Shown here: piece by piece, positions 18,035 through 26,650 of the stretch
Numbering within the stretch: the first letter of the stretch is position 1
Layout of the letters: each line of letters opens with the position of its first letter
Source: Marinobacter sp. JH2
GTDB lineage: Bacteria; Pseudomonadota; Gammaproteobacteria; Pseudomonadales; Oleiphilaceae
NCBI RefSeq assembly: GCF_004353225.1
Contig: NZ_CP037934.1
Location: 620,001 to 684,000, forward strand
Reading direction: 5' to 3'
DNA: 64,000 nt
Notes under the pieces: model-generated
Told to the model about the DNA's origin: nothing
Database searches by the model: none
Seen by the model: the letters and a program-made list of their open reading frames with translations, nothing else
Program-made: the position numbers and the translations under genes

Positions 18035-18065
18035 ATTTAAAACCCTGTAGTCACTACAGGGTCAA
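18035..18065 (-). promoter_or_regulatory. MerR-type (CadR/PbrR-like) promoter and operator
   Basis: Perfect palindrome ACCCTGTAGT, one base, ACTACAGGGT (18042-18062). On the minus strand it lies between a -35 TTGACC (18060-18065) and a -10 TTAAAT (18035-18040), separated by 19 bases, the long spacer typical of MerR-activated promoters. The operator closely resembles those bound by PbrR, CadR and ZntR. It would drive the HMA-CDF, lspA and downstream metal genes. Confidence 0.8.
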
Positions 18066-18128
18066 CGTTAAGTTGTTAGTTTTTGACGACACTGGTGAAC
18101 CCACCGCGATTCGACGACTTGCGGTATG

Positions 18129-18149
18129 ACCCTGTAGTAACTAAAGAGT
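18129..18149. promoter_or_regulatory. Second, degenerate MerR-type operator
   Basis: ACCCTGTAGT, one base, ACTAAAGAGT. It has the same 10-1-10 layout as the operator 87 bases away, with two mismatches in the right arm. It may once have served a divergent regulator promoter. No clear -35/-10 pair with 19-base spacing is seen on the plus strand. Confidence 0.5.
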
Positions 18150-18184
18150 TGAACTGGAGTACATTAAAAGGAGTTTGAGCAACG

Positions 18185-18370
18185 ATGAGGCAGGGCAACA
18201 AGAGCGTACTAATCCTTGGTAGCTACGGAGCTGCAGGGGCGGCTATTGCAACACTCTTGGGCAACGGATCGACAGCGACATTGTCTTGGCAGGCCGGTCG
18301 CTGGAAAAAGGGCGTGAACGGGCGGAACAATTAGATCGCCCGGGGAATACCGGGCAGAGCTGGCATCAAA
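18185..18370 (+). pseudogene. Frameshifted remnant of an NAD(P)-binding (saccharopine dehydrogenase-like) gene
   Basis: An ATG with AAGGAG upstream starts KSVLILGSYGAAGAAIATLL, a Rossmann-fold glycine motif. The frame then breaks near 18261. The +1 frame continues as SDIVLAGRSLEKGRERAEQL, the expected next beta strand and AGR motif of saccharopine dehydrogenase-like proteins. The rest of the gene is absent. It stands where the divergent MerR regulator gene would be expected. The sequence after about 18380 (GGTGTCCGGTTTAGCGG) may be an IS3-type end, but this is uncertain. Confidence 0.55.
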
Positions 18371-18499
18371 TTAACAAGGTGGTGTCCGGTTTAGCGGGGG
18401 CCACCACAGGGAGCGAACAGAAGAATTTAGTGAATGACCTGGCGTCAGACGGAAAGCGCTTCCGTGCCCACGACGCGATGTACGAAGACAGCCGCTTAT

Positions 18500-18532
18500 A
18501 TTCAAGTTCAATTCAGTGTCAAAGGATATAAT
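18500..18532 (+). promoter_or_regulatory. 11-bp direct-repeat box and promoter of the first porin
   Basis: ATTCAAGTTCA and ATTCAGTGTCA in direct tandem (18500-18521), followed by AAGG and a perfect -10 TATAAT (18527-18532), 16 bases from the start of the second repeat. There is no good -35, as expected for a promoter activated by an OmpR/PhoP-type regulator. Leader of about 138 bases to the porin. Confidence 0.65.
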
Positions 18533-18676
18533 AAAAGGTTTTGGTTTTAGGTTGTTGAAATACAAAGAAAAAATTTAAAAATGTAACAACTCTGCAATAA
18601 GTGCAAAGCGCCATCTACTCAGCATTTGAAAGACTTCAAGTGTCATTTTGAATCTATCTAATCTGAAGAGGTGTCC

Positions 18677-19666
18677 ATGAAAAAGTGTCTATCAATGTTG
18701 GTGTTTGGTGGGGTTGCAGTAACTTCAATGAATGCACTAGCGGGGGAAGGTCCTATCCTGTACGGCAAAGCCAATGTTTCGTATGAAAACCAGGACGACG
18801 GTAATAGCGATACCTGGAAGCTCCAGAGTAATGCGTCCCGTCTGGGGGTAAAAGGGGCGCTCAATACCGACCTCGAAGGCTTGGAGGCGATCTACAAGGC
18901 AGAATTTGAAATATCGATTGATGATGGAGATAAGGATGGCCAGACTTTCTCGCAGCGTAATATTTACGGTGGCTTCAAGCAGGCGAACCTCGGTGCACTG
19001 ATTGCGGGAAAATTTGACACACCTTTAAAGTCAGCGCAGGGCAAGGTTGACCAGTTCAACGACTTACAGGCGGATATAAAAAATATCATGGCTGGTGAAA
19101 ATCGGACCAGCAACATTGTTCAATACAGTTCTCCACGTCTGTTTGATGCTGTGGGCGTTAGTGTTGCCGTCATCCCGGGTGAAGAGCAGTCAGCTGGGGC
19201 AGAGAACGACGGACCTGCGGATGCAGTTTCCAGCTCTTTTACGTTTGAGAATGATCGTTTTTACGGAAGTATTGCCTACGATTCTGATATCGAAGATTCA
19301 CTGGAAGCCGATTCAAGTGGCGATAGTCGTCTTAATATCCTGCGAACCGTAGGGAAGGTCCGATTAAGCAACTTCGAGATCGGCGCAGTTTACCAGTTGG
19401 CAGAAGAAAGCGATGGCCCTGGAGAAGATACGTCTTATCTGGTTGGTGGTGCCGTTAATCTTGAGCGTTGGAAGATCAAGGCACAGTACGGACTGACCGA
19501 AGCCGAGACAACAAACGAGGAGCTAACCCTGCTGGCCTTGGGGCTCGATTATAAACTGGCGAGCAAGAGTAAGGTCTATGCGTATGTGTCTCAGGTGGAG
19601 GCGGACTTGGCCGACTCTGAGGACTCCACATTTGGTGTGGGCTTCGAGCATAAGTTTTCCATGTAG
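18677..19666 (+). CDS. Outer-membrane general porin
   Basis: Gram-negative porin of 329 residues. The signal peptide ends at about ...MNALA-GEG. The N terminus of the mature protein (ILYGKANVSYENQ, SNASRLGVKGALNTDLEGLEAIYKAEFEIS) is typical of trimeric 16-strand porins (Gram_neg porin). It ends in GFEHKFSM, with a penultimate Phe-Ser-Met rather than a terminal Phe. I chose the ATG at 18677 with GAAGAGG just upstream; a GTG two codons earlier is less likely. Transcribed from the direct-repeat box at 18500. Confidence 0.85.
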   Translation: MKKCLSMLVFGGVAVTSMNALAGEGPILYGKANVSYENQDDGNSDTWKLQSNASRLGVKGALNTDLEGLEAIYKAEFEISIDDGDKDGQTFSQRNIYGGFKQANLGALIAGKFDTPLKSAQGKVDQFNDLQADIKNIMAGENRTSNIVQYSSPRLFDAVGVSVAVIPGEEQSAGAENDGPADAVSSSFTFENDRFYGSIAYDSDIEDSLEADSSGDSRLNILRTVGKVRLSNFEIGAVYQLAEESDGPGEDTSYLVGGAVNLERWKIKAQYGLTEAETTNEELTLLALGLDYKLASKSKVYAYVSQVEADLADSEDSTFGVGFEHKFSM

Positions 19667-19722
19667 AGTCGAGCGTGATCGCTGAATACAGGGGGACCGA
19701 CGTATCTGAAATCTTTTCCGGA

Positions 19723-19758
19723 TTTCAAGCTCATTTAAGGTTCGTGTGAGAGTCTACT
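19723..19758 (+). promoter_or_regulatory. 11-bp direct-repeat box between two porin genes
   Basis: TTTCAAGCTCA and TTTAAGGTTCG in tandem (19723-19744), with a possible -10 TCTACT at 19753-19758, 19 bases from the start of the second repeat (16 at the other sites). A terminator lies 26 bases further on, before the next gene, so the product may be a short RNA or an attenuated leader. Confidence 0.5.
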
Positions 19759-19783
19759 TGTGAGTTAACTCAGGTTATTTAAT

Positions 19784-19814
19784 GGCGGGAATGCTTCATT
19801 CTCGCCTTTTTTTT
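19784..19814 (+). terminator. Rho-independent terminator
   Basis: GGCGGGAATG, three-base loop, CATTCTCGCC, then eight T residues. It lies 117 bases after the first porin stop and 100 bases before the next porin start. Confidence 0.8.
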
Positions 19815-19914
19815 GACCTTTAGTTCGTTGTTCTAGCTGGTTTTAAGATTTGCGCCACGATCCGTACGAATCGGATATCACAAACAATTAAGAAAGAAAC
19901 TGGAGGGGAATACG

Positions 19915-21321
19915 TTGAAGCGCAACATTCTGGCCACTGCGATTGCAGGGATGACAACACTGTCGGGAAGTTGGGCCGCGACGGCAGCGGAGGTTGAATT
20001 CCACGGTGATATGGATAACCGCTTTCAGGCCTACACCAATCAAAGAGACTGGTTTGCTGGTGGTAACTCAGGTGGCGGTACGCTGAAAGATGACGAGCCG
20101 ACCGAGAGCTTCGGCGAGGTCAAATATCGCTTCTGGGCGAAGGCAACTTCCGACGACAAGAAAGTTACCGGTGTATTCGCGACGGAGATTGGTGGCATCC
20201 GCTACGGTGAGGGGTCGGGTGGCGACTATTCCGGTGATGGTGTGAACATCGAAACACGGTGGGCTTATGTGGATTTCTTGGTGCCCAACACGCTAGACCA
20301 GCGCGTCTCGCTGGGCTTGCAGCCAGTGTCAGTGAACCGACATGTCTGGACTGAAACCGCCACAGCCGCTGTTTGGAAAGGCTCACTGGGCTCTGGATTT
20401 GACTATCAGTTGTTATGGGGGCGAGGTGACTCTTCCAATGAGAGCGGCGTCGACTCAGAACAGGACGAAGGCTGGGATGGCGCGGACAACTTCGCGATCA
20501 ACCTGAACAAGCGTTACTCACCGAACCTGAGCGCGGGCCTATTCTATCTCTATCAGATGAATGATCAAATTGCTGAGGGAGTAGGTACGGTAAATAGCAG
20601 GGAGTATGAACTGAAGAGTATCGCTGATAACTCCAAATATTCCGTTTCCAGCTTTGGGGTGGAGATGGATTATGGTCAAGAGACGTCGCTAGGCCGCATG
20701 TTCGTGAAGGGTACGGTGATTGGCCAAAGCGGAACAATAGAAGGTGTAAATTTCGTCCCATTGAATGGTGCTACGAATCCCAATACGAACTATGACCTTT
20801 CGACCGTTCTGGGACGCGGCGAGCTCGGGCTGCAATTTGGACCAAACCAACTGACGTACACCGTGCTCTACGCATCGGGCGATGGCAATGAGCAAGACGG
20901 GGACTTCGACGCCTTCATCGCCACGGATGTCGACTTCAGCGACAGTATGATTTTTCAGGAAAACATGACGAGCGATGACTACTTCGCCGAAACGCCCTAT
21001 ATCCTCGACAAAGGGTATTTCATGAACAAGCTACAGCTCGATCATAAAGTAGCGGCCAATATTACGGTCAGCGGAATGATTGTCTACAACCGCTTGGCTG
21101 AGGACATTGCACTTGCCGATGGATCGTCCTCAAAAGATCTCGGACTGGAATTTGGCTCCAAGGTCTCGTACTTCCCATACCCTTCGCTTGAGCTGTCGGC
21201 AGAAGCTGCATACCTGGCATCAGGCGATGCCATGGATGCGCTGGAGGAAACTGCCTTACAGGACGGCAAAAGCGATCAGGACATTGTTCATGTTGCCGGT
21301 CGGGTAAGGTACAAGTTCTAA
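19915..21321 (+). CDS. Outer-membrane porin-type beta-barrel protein
   Basis: Protein of 468 residues with a signal peptide (cleavage near ATAAEVEF). The rest is made of alternating hydrophobic strands, acidic turns and a C-terminal VHVAGRVRYKF with a terminal Phe, the marker for BAM-dependent barrels. It begins with TTG, supported by GGAGGGG 8 bases upstream. The substrate is unknown; the barrel is acidic in its loops. A strong hairpin terminator follows. It may be read from the box at 19723 if the intervening terminator is passed, or from an unseen promoter. Confidence 0.78.
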   Translation: MKRNILATAIAGMTTLSGSWAATAAEVEFHGDMDNRFQAYTNQRDWFAGGNSGGGTLKDDEPTESFGEVKYRFWAKATSDDKKVTGVFATEIGGIRYGEGSGGDYSGDGVNIETRWAYVDFLVPNTLDQRVSLGLQPVSVNRHVWTETATAAVWKGSLGSGFDYQLLWGRGDSSNESGVDSEQDEGWDGADNFAINLNKRYSPNLSAGLFYLYQMNDQIAEGVGTVNSREYELKSIADNSKYSVSSFGVEMDYGQETSLGRMFVKGTVIGQSGTIEGVNFVPLNGATNPNTNYDLSTVLGRGELGLQFGPNQLTYTVLYASGDGNEQDGDFDAFIATDVDFSDSMIFQENMTSDDYFAETPYILDKGYFMNKLQLDHKVAANITVSGMIVYNRLAEDIALADGSSSKDLGLEFGSKVSYFPYPSLELSAEAAYLASGDAMDALEETALQDGKSDQDIVHVAGRVRYKF

Positions 21322-21327
21322 CAAGAA

Positions 21328-21357
21328 CGGGGTGGTGGGAGCGCCACCCCGCTTTTG
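21328..21357 (+). terminator. Rho-independent terminator after the porin
   Basis: CGGGGTGG and CCACCCCG stem with an 8-base loop, followed by CTTTTGTT. Confidence 0.7.
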
Positions 21358-21394
21358 TTATACGAAATGAATCCGCATTAAGTGACTTTTTCCT

Positions 21395-22933
21395 ATGATG
21401 ACTCGTTCTGCAGTATTTGTGTTCCTGATGCTACTACTAGCTGGTGCGGTACAGGCGGTTGAGCGTGAGCATCCAGCAAAGGCAAAGGTCATTCAGGTAG
21501 ATCGTGATCAAAAAGTGCTTTCCCTCACAGTCGACGATGCCACTGTTGAGGTAGGTGATTTGTTTGTTGTGTTGCGGGAGCCTGATCATGCAGGCATCCC
21601 GGAGAAAAACCTTGCAGTCATCGGTATCGAGAGTATCGGAAAGGATCAAGCAGTAGGGAAAGTGCTGTTTGGAACGATGCCCTCCGTTGGCGCTGTATCG
21701 AAACGCTTCTACGGTATTCCGGCGGTGTTTACTGACAGAGTCGGCGATCCCACGCCGGTAACGCCGGCGTTGAAAGCCCGATTTCCTGATCTTTTGTGGC
21801 GGGACGAGCCAGAGGCGTCAAACGATGTGCCATTGGTGCGCTTTCAAGTTACCGGGAGAGGTCAAGCCGTTGCGACCTACAATAACACCTGGTTGGTCGG
21901 CATCGTACAGACCGATGCTGAAGCACATCGGGTAGGTTCAGTTGAGGGGGAGGCTTCATCGTCTCCATATGCGAAGCTGCCAATCAATGCAAAGTCGTTG
22001 TCCGCGTTTCGTTCTGGCAGCGATTACTATTTTGCGGCGGAGCATGGAAACAAACTCAGCTTTTTCCTTGTTGATTCCAGCGGGGCTGTTCAGAGCCTGG
22101 CGTCCATTGAGGTGCCCCGTCGGGAGAAAGTCATCCGAATGGACTGGTACGTTTCAGAGAACTCATATTACCTCATTTTGAATCAGTGGAATGGCCGTAG
22201 TGTTTCAAGTTCTTTGATCCAGTTGGCCGAGGGGAAGGCTGAAACCATCGGTTTCATTCCCTTAATCTTGGGATTGCAGGATTTGGACGCTGACGGTCGC
22301 CGGGAAACTATTCTCGGGCAGTCTTTCTACTCAGAGCAGGGGTTTGGTTCAGAGATCTATAAAATATCAATCTCACCGAACGGGCCTGATCTTGAGAAGG
22401 CCGTTCATGAAGAATTAAGCCAGTACACGCCAGTGTTCCGGGTAATCGGTGCCGTTGTTCAGAACGAACCGAGACCTTTGAATATGGTGACCGTCTCCCA
22501 AGGGAAGGTTTCATTTTTCCCTGCTGGCACCGAGGGCCCACATCTGGACTATGAGATTGGAAGCCGGGTGGCAGGCACGAGTATGACTTACGACGTGTCG
22601 CCTGAGTTGGTGTTTAGTCCGAGGCAAACACTATTTTTGCCGAACCTGCTCGTACGCTCCGGTGGGGACGCAGTTAATATCGGGATTCCACAGGAATCCA
22701 GTGCAGCCGAAGATATGATAGGTGTTTATGATACTCGAGTTGATTGGTTGACGCTGAGATCCGGGAAATCTCCCAAAACGCAGTCAACAAGTCTTCTAAC
22801 GTCGGTTCCGGTGTCCCCCGTATCAGGCAATACAGAGTTATTCTTTATGTCGCCGGATGAAAACTCAGTTCAAAGTGACAGTTTTGACGTTGAGACGTTG
22901 GTGTATCGGGCTGCTATGCCTACTGGTCGCTGA
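21395..22933 (+). CDS. Exported protein of unknown function
   Basis: Not recognised. 512 residues with a signal peptide (hydrophobic FVFLMLLLAGAVQA, cleavage before VEREH). A mature N-terminal part of about 90 residues looks beta-rich (VIQVDRDQKVLSLTVDDATVEVGDLFVV). The central part has a single LQDLDADGRRETILG segment that resembles the Ca-binding loop of FG-GAP/VCBS propeller repeats, so the middle may be a beta-propeller. It has two adjacent ATG codons and no clear ribosome site. It lies alone between the porin and a convergent histidine kinase. Confidence 0.55.
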   Translation: MMTRSAVFVFLMLLLAGAVQAVEREHPAKAKVIQVDRDQKVLSLTVDDATVEVGDLFVVLREPDHAGIPEKNLAVIGIESIGKDQAVGKVLFGTMPSVGAVSKRFYGIPAVFTDRVGDPTPVTPALKARFPDLLWRDEPEASNDVPLVRFQVTGRGQAVATYNNTWLVGIVQTDAEAHRVGSVEGEASSSPYAKLPINAKSLSAFRSGSDYYFAAEHGNKLSFFLVDSSGAVQSLASIEVPRREKVIRMDWYVSENSYYLILNQWNGRSVSSSLIQLAEGKAETIGFIPLILGLQDLDADGRRETILGQSFYSEQGFGSEIYKISISPNGPDLEKAVHEELSQYTPVFRVIGAVVQNEPRPLNMVTVSQGKVSFFPAGTEGPHLDYEIGSRVAGTSMTYDVSPELVFSPRQTLFLPNLLVRSGGDAVNIGIPQESSAAEDMIGVYDTRVDWLTLRSGKSPKTQSTSLLTSVPVSPVSGNTELFFMSPDENSVQSDSFDVETLVYRAAMPTGR

Positions 22934-22963
22934 CTAAAGCTGGATAAGTTGCCCTTGTAGTCG

Positions 22964-24277
22964 TCAAATGCTTCTGGGAAGCTCGATTAGAACCCGAAGA
23001 CCACCTTTGGGTGATAAAGAAAAATGCATGGCACCACCGTAGTCATTGATGATTTCCTCAACGATTGATAGGCCAAGGCCATAGCCAGGGGTTTTTTCGT
23101 CCAGTCTTTTCTGGCGCTTGGTAAGATCGGCGAGTTGGTGTGACGCTACTCCGGGGCCGTCATCTTCAACAAGAATGGTCAAAGTGTCATCGTGAAGTTT
23201 CAAGTGTAGATGAACTTCCTGAGAGCACCATTTGCTTGCGTTATCAAGCACATTACCCAAGATCTCATTAAAATCACGCTCATCAATTGGCCAGACAAGC
23301 TCTCTGGGTAATGTTTCTTGAAGATGGATCTGTTTGTAAGGATAGATTCGACTGACTACGTCCACCAGTGCCAGAGTTCTCTCAATGATCGGTGTCGCCT
23401 TTCCAATGTACTGACCGGACATTTCGGTTTTTCTCATTTGAGTGTCGATCAGCTCGTGCATTTCAGACAGTTGAGACTTAATTTGACTCGCGATTGTGGT
23501 GGGAATGGCTTCGTCATTGATCATGGAGTTTATGACGGCAAGGGGGGTTTTTAAGCTATGAGAAATATCTGCGGCTAGGTGGCGTGAACGGGTAAGTTTT
23601 TTGTCGTACGACTCTAATAGACGATTAAGATGTTTGACAAGTTCATTGAATTCTTCAGGTACGTTCTCATCCAGTCTATTACGCTGACCCTTTTTAAGCG
23701 ACGTTAATTGGGCACTCATCATTTTTAAGGGTTTTAGTGCGATAGTTACCCCAATAAATATGATCAATGATATCGTAACGAGAATTGTAAAAGATATTAT
23801 CCATATAAGAACGTGGATTTTGTCAAGCGTGTTTGGTGAGTAGGAGCTTTTTTCAATTATAGTAACGCTTAGTTTATCTTGTCTGTTATTAAATATTCTG
23901 TAGTAGCCAAGGATTGAGCGATCATCATCCGATATGTGAAAAATTCCAGGCTTTCTGAACGATTCTACCACCTGTAATTTCGGTTTAATGTTCTCGCTTG
24001 TAAAACTCCGACCTTGACTGTCTTCGATGTGAACTGAATATTGAGACAATGAAAAATTTCTGAGAGAGGATTTTGTAATTTCTTCTTTATCATTTGTTAG
24101 CATCTTTGAGAGTCGGTTAGCTGCAGCCTCTAGCTGCTGCCTGTGAAGCTCGTCATGGATATAGTCGATTAAAAGGGTGTGTGAGAAGAATATCAGCCCG
24201 GTACACGCGAAACCCGTTAGCGTCAGGAAAGTAAGCAGTTTCCGTTTTATTGAAGGGCGTTGTTGTTTTCTGGGCAT
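22964..24277 (-). CDS. PhoQ-like sensor histidine kinase (orphan)
   Basis: Histidine kinase of 437 residues: TM1 (about 20-40), a periplasmic domain of about 120 residues, TM2 (about 150-175), HAMP, an H box ADISHSLKTPLAVI with the phospho-acceptor His, an N box GNVLDNASKW, then DDGPGV and GYGLGLSI ATP-lid motifs. The N box GNVLDNA-KWC closely resembles PhoQ. No response-regulator gene is adjacent; the only one in the window is the PhoP-like gene at 41980. I prefer the ATG at 24277 over a TTG four codons upstream. It faces the exported protein convergently with only 30 bases between. Confidence 0.83.
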   Translation of the reverse strand: MPRKQQRPSIKRKLLTFLTLTGFACTGLIFFSHTLLIDYIHDELHRQQLEAAANRLSKMLTNDKEEITKSSLRNFSLSQYSVHIEDSQGRSFTSENIKPKLQVVESFRKPGIFHISDDDRSILGYYRIFNNRQDKLSVTIIEKSSYSPNTLDKIHVLIWIISFTILVTISLIIFIGVTIALKPLKMMSAQLTSLKKGQRNRLDENVPEEFNELVKHLNRLLESYDKKLTRSRHLAADISHSLKTPLAVINSMINDEAIPTTIASQIKSQLSEMHELIDTQMRKTEMSGQYIGKATPIIERTLALVDVVSRIYPYKQIHLQETLPRELVWPIDERDFNEILGNVLDNASKWCSQEVHLHLKLHDDTLTILVEDDGPGVASHQLADLTKRQKRLDEKTPGYGLGLSIVEEIINDYGGAMHFSLSPKGGLRVLIELPRSI

Positions 24278-24327
24278 GTTGTCTGCCAAGCAGGTGGTTA
24301 GAATTTGTTATCGACTAAATCTAGGCC

Positions 24328-24356
24328 TAAAAAAGTCGCACTACAAAAGTAGTGCG
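24328..24356 (-). terminator. Terminator of the small secreted-protein gene
   Basis: On the minus strand CGCACTAC, four bases, GTAGTGCG, then AC and six T residues. It lies between the small gene (ending at 24464) and the start of the kinase gene. Confidence 0.75.
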
Positions 24357-24463
24357 GCAAGACGGAATGGTGGAGACCATTCACGATGCAACTGGTTTTA
24401 GAATGTCGTGTATCGACAAGTTTCTATTATTCAATCGAAAAAGCTATTGGTGCGACATTATTT

Positions 24464-24760
24464 CTAATGAGTAAGCTGATCTTTTGAGAATTGGTCTGAT
24501 TTAGATAGATTAATATCGCCCGACTTCATCATCTCGTGATAAATGTCGTCTTTATTCGATTGCATCAATTTTCGGCGAGCTTCCATGCCTACTTCAGATA
24601 AGGCTGCCTGAGTCATTACCCTATGCTGTCTCTTCATGTCCTGAACGCTGCTTTCGGAGAGCATGTTTTGTGCCAGGCTGCCGTCATTGGCCTCAGAGGC
24701 ATGGAGACTTCCTGCCGCCAAGGTTAATGCTAGAGATGTGAGCAAGAGATGTTTTCTCAT
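24464..24760 (-). CDS. Small exported protein
   Basis: 98 residues. It starts at the ATG with AGGTGA upstream and has a clear signal peptide (RKHLLLTSLALTLAAGSLHA, cleaved before SEAND). The mature protein is about 77 residues, charged and mostly helical, without cysteines. Function unknown. Its promoter carries the same 11-bp repeat box as the porins and efflux operons, so it belongs to the same presumed regulon. Compare the 76-residue exported protein at 40368. Confidence 0.7.
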   Translation of the reverse strand: MRKHLLLTSLALTLAAGSLHASEANDGSLAQNMLSESSVQDMKRQHRVMTQAALSEVGMEARRKLMQSNKDDIYHEMMKSGDINLSKSDQFSKDQLTH

Positions 24761-24805
24761 AGAGTCACCTTTAAGTTGAATGGTCTGCATCCCGATGGAA
24801 ACAGA

Positions 24806-24827
24806 TGAACTTTAACTCAGCTTGAAA
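24806..24827 (-). promoter_or_regulatory. 11-bp direct-repeat box of the small exported protein
   Basis: On the minus strand TTTCAAGCTGA and GTTAAAGTTCA in tandem. A weak -10-like TTCCAT follows at the usual 16-base distance from the start of the second repeat. The gene starts 46 bases from the box. Confidence 0.6.
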
Positions 24828-24913
24828 AAATAAAATTAGATGATGAAAAGAGAGCACGGCTAGAAAAGCGGGGGCGACGGGGTCGTTAATACAAAGGTGT
24901 TAAGGAGGCGTTT

Positions 24914-24957
24914 TTTCAATTTCGTTTCAATTTCGTTTCAAGTTCATCTGCTATCAA
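24914..24957 (+). promoter_or_regulatory. Triple 11-bp direct-repeat box and promoter of the DcaP-type porin
   Basis: Three exact-register repeats: TTTCAATTTCG twice, then TTTCAAGTTCA. A -10 TATCAA follows at 24952-24957, 16 bases from the start of the last repeat. This is the strongest of the repeat boxes and leaves a leader of about 143 bases. Confidence 0.7.
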
Positions 24958-25106
24958 TGGCAAGTCGTTGTTCTGGCGGAAAGAGCGAGAACAATGAACC
25001 ACTTACCGGTAGTGGCCGACAACTGAAGCGCATTAGCTGTCTGTTTGTTCAGGGCCAAGTACCGGTCTGATGACATACAACGAAAGCCCATGGAGACTGA
25101 TTTACA

Positions 25107-26360
25107 ATGCAAACTAATAAACTCAGGTTAGCGATTAGAGCAACACTAGCGCTTTCGGTTACGGGTCTGCTGGCCCCGTCTGTTCATGCGCAATCTGCAA
25201 CTGAACTTCAGACACAGATTAATGATTTGCAGCGCCAATTGGATGACATGGCGGAAAGTAAGGGGGCGGAAGGTTGGATGGTGCCTGGCACCAACACCAC
25301 TGTAACAATCGGTGGCTATGTCAAGCTGGACATGATCTATGATTTTGATCAGGACATGGGTGACAGCCTGTTCGTAGCAGGCCTTGATACTGCTAATAGC
25401 GATAGCGACCCTTCATTCCGAGCCCATGCTCGACAATCACGGGTTCGCATTAAGACAACCACGCCAACCGAAGTGGGTGATGTCAAAACGACCGTTGAAG
25501 GTGACTTCTACGGTGGTGGCGGTGATGAAGTTTTCTCCAACTCCAGAGGGCTGCGTCTTCGTCACGCCTATGGTGAGCTGAACGGCCTGCTCGCCGGTCA
25601 AACCTGGAGTAACTTCATGCAATTTACCGCCTATCCGTCCACGGTTGATTTCGACGGCCCAGTAGGTGTTTCTTTTATTCGTCAGGCACAGTTGCGCTAC
25701 ACCATGCCTCTTGGCGGCGGTGCTAATTTTTCCGTTTCTGCTGAGAATCCGGAAACAACGGGTTTTGACGGCTCCCGCGATAATGCGCCGGATCTGACTG
25801 CCAAGTACAAGTGGGCCGGCAGTGCTGGTGGCATTGAAGTTGCCGGTCTGGCACGTTCGCTTCAGACTGACTCTGCAGCTGCTACGGGCGACGATAACGC
25901 CTTTGGTTATGGCGTTTTGATTGCTGGTCGGCTAAGCCTGACCGACGCCACCACGGTCATGGCAGGGGCGATCTTTGGTGACGGCGTGGGTCGTTACATC
26001 TACAGTTCCTTCAGCAATAATGACAGCAGCGCTAGCCGCACTGGTATTGGTGAAGCATACATCGACGCCAACGGCGATCTTGAAACCATTGAGGCATACG
26101 GTGCCAACGTTGCTATCAGTCAGCAGTGGACGCCGAAGTTCTCCTCTGGTCTGTCCTATGGGCGCGTAGAGGGCGATCAGCCAGCAGATCTGTTCCCGAA
26201 CTCCTTTGAAACCCTGCAAAGCGTTCACTTCAGCAACTTCTACAAAGTTGCTGACCCGGTAACGCTGGGATTGGAGCTTTCCTTCGCAGACAAAGAGTTG
26301 GCCAATGGCGAATCTGCTGATAACACTCGCCTGCAACTGGCTGCGCAGTTCGATTTTTAA
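25107..26360 (+). CDS. DcaP-like trimeric outer-membrane porin
   Basis: Protein of 417 residues. The signal peptide ends at ...SVHA-QSAT. It is followed by a short coiled coil (TELQTQINDLQRQLDDMAES) that fits the N-terminal periplasmic coil of DcaP-type porins. Then comes the barrel start VTIGGYVKLDMIYDFDQDMGDS and SRVRIKTTTPTEVGDVKTTVEGDF. The C-terminal strand ends in LQLAAQFDF with terminal Phe. DcaP-like channels take up organic acids or dicarboxylates. It is read from the triple repeat box upstream and followed by a hairpin terminator. Confidence 0.8.
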   Translation: MQTNKLRLAIRATLALSVTGLLAPSVHAQSATELQTQINDLQRQLDDMAESKGAEGWMVPGTNTTVTIGGYVKLDMIYDFDQDMGDSLFVAGLDTANSDSDPSFRAHARQSRVRIKTTTPTEVGDVKTTVEGDFYGGGGDEVFSNSRGLRLRHAYGELNGLLAGQTWSNFMQFTAYPSTVDFDGPVGVSFIRQAQLRYTMPLGGGANFSVSAENPETTGFDGSRDNAPDLTAKYKWAGSAGGIEVAGLARSLQTDSAAATGDDNAFGYGVLIAGRLSLTDATTVMAGAIFGDGVGRYIYSSFSNNDSSASRTGIGEAYIDANGDLETIEAYGANVAISQQWTPKFSSGLSYGRVEGDQPADLFPNSFETLQSVHFSNFYKVADPVTLGLELSFADKELANGESADNTRLQLAAQFDF

Positions 26361-26394
26361 TCGTTCATAGTGTTGCTTCACATAATTGGACCCA

Positions 26395-26427
26395 ACGACG
26401 GGCTGAAATAGGCCCGTCGTTTCTTAT
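26395..26427 (+). terminator. Terminator after the DcaP-type porin
   Basis: ACGACGGGC and GCCCGTCGT stem with an 8-base loop, followed by TTCTT. Confidence 0.65.
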
Positions 26428-26551
26428 CTGCGCTCCCTCCCATGCGCTGGACGATGCCCTCCTCTTTTGTCTCTTTCTTTCACCTCTTTTTGGCGTATAC
26501 CCCGCCATAGTTTCGTTGAACTCCGTACGAGTTTAGGTGTGATGGCGCCGA

Positions 26552-26584
26552 ATTCAGACTGATTTAAAGGTCTGTCTGTAGGGT
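26552..26584 (+). promoter_or_regulatory. 11-bp direct-repeat box of the first RND operon
   Basis: ATTCAGACTGA and TTTAAAGGTCT in tandem (26552-26573), with TAGGGT at the 16-base position as a weak -10. It lies 68 bases before the TolC-type gene. Confidence 0.55.
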
Positions 26585-26650
26585 CGTCCTGGCATTTACG
26601 GCGAAAACGCTGATTCATGTATCTCAGTCAAATAGCCAGGATGATATTGA

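Larger units (their letters stand above)
24761..25106. other. Divergent regulatory region with two boxes
   Basis: Intergenic region between the small minus-strand gene and the DcaP-type porin. It holds a minus-strand box (24806-24827) and a triple plus-strand box (24914-24946), each about 100 bases apart. No other gene was found. Confidence 0.7.

Noticed and set aside
18380-18460. IS3-type insertion end (GGTGTCCGGTTTAGCGG)
   Set aside because: It resembles known ends, but no partner end, transposase or target duplication is found here, so it is not listed as a mobile element.
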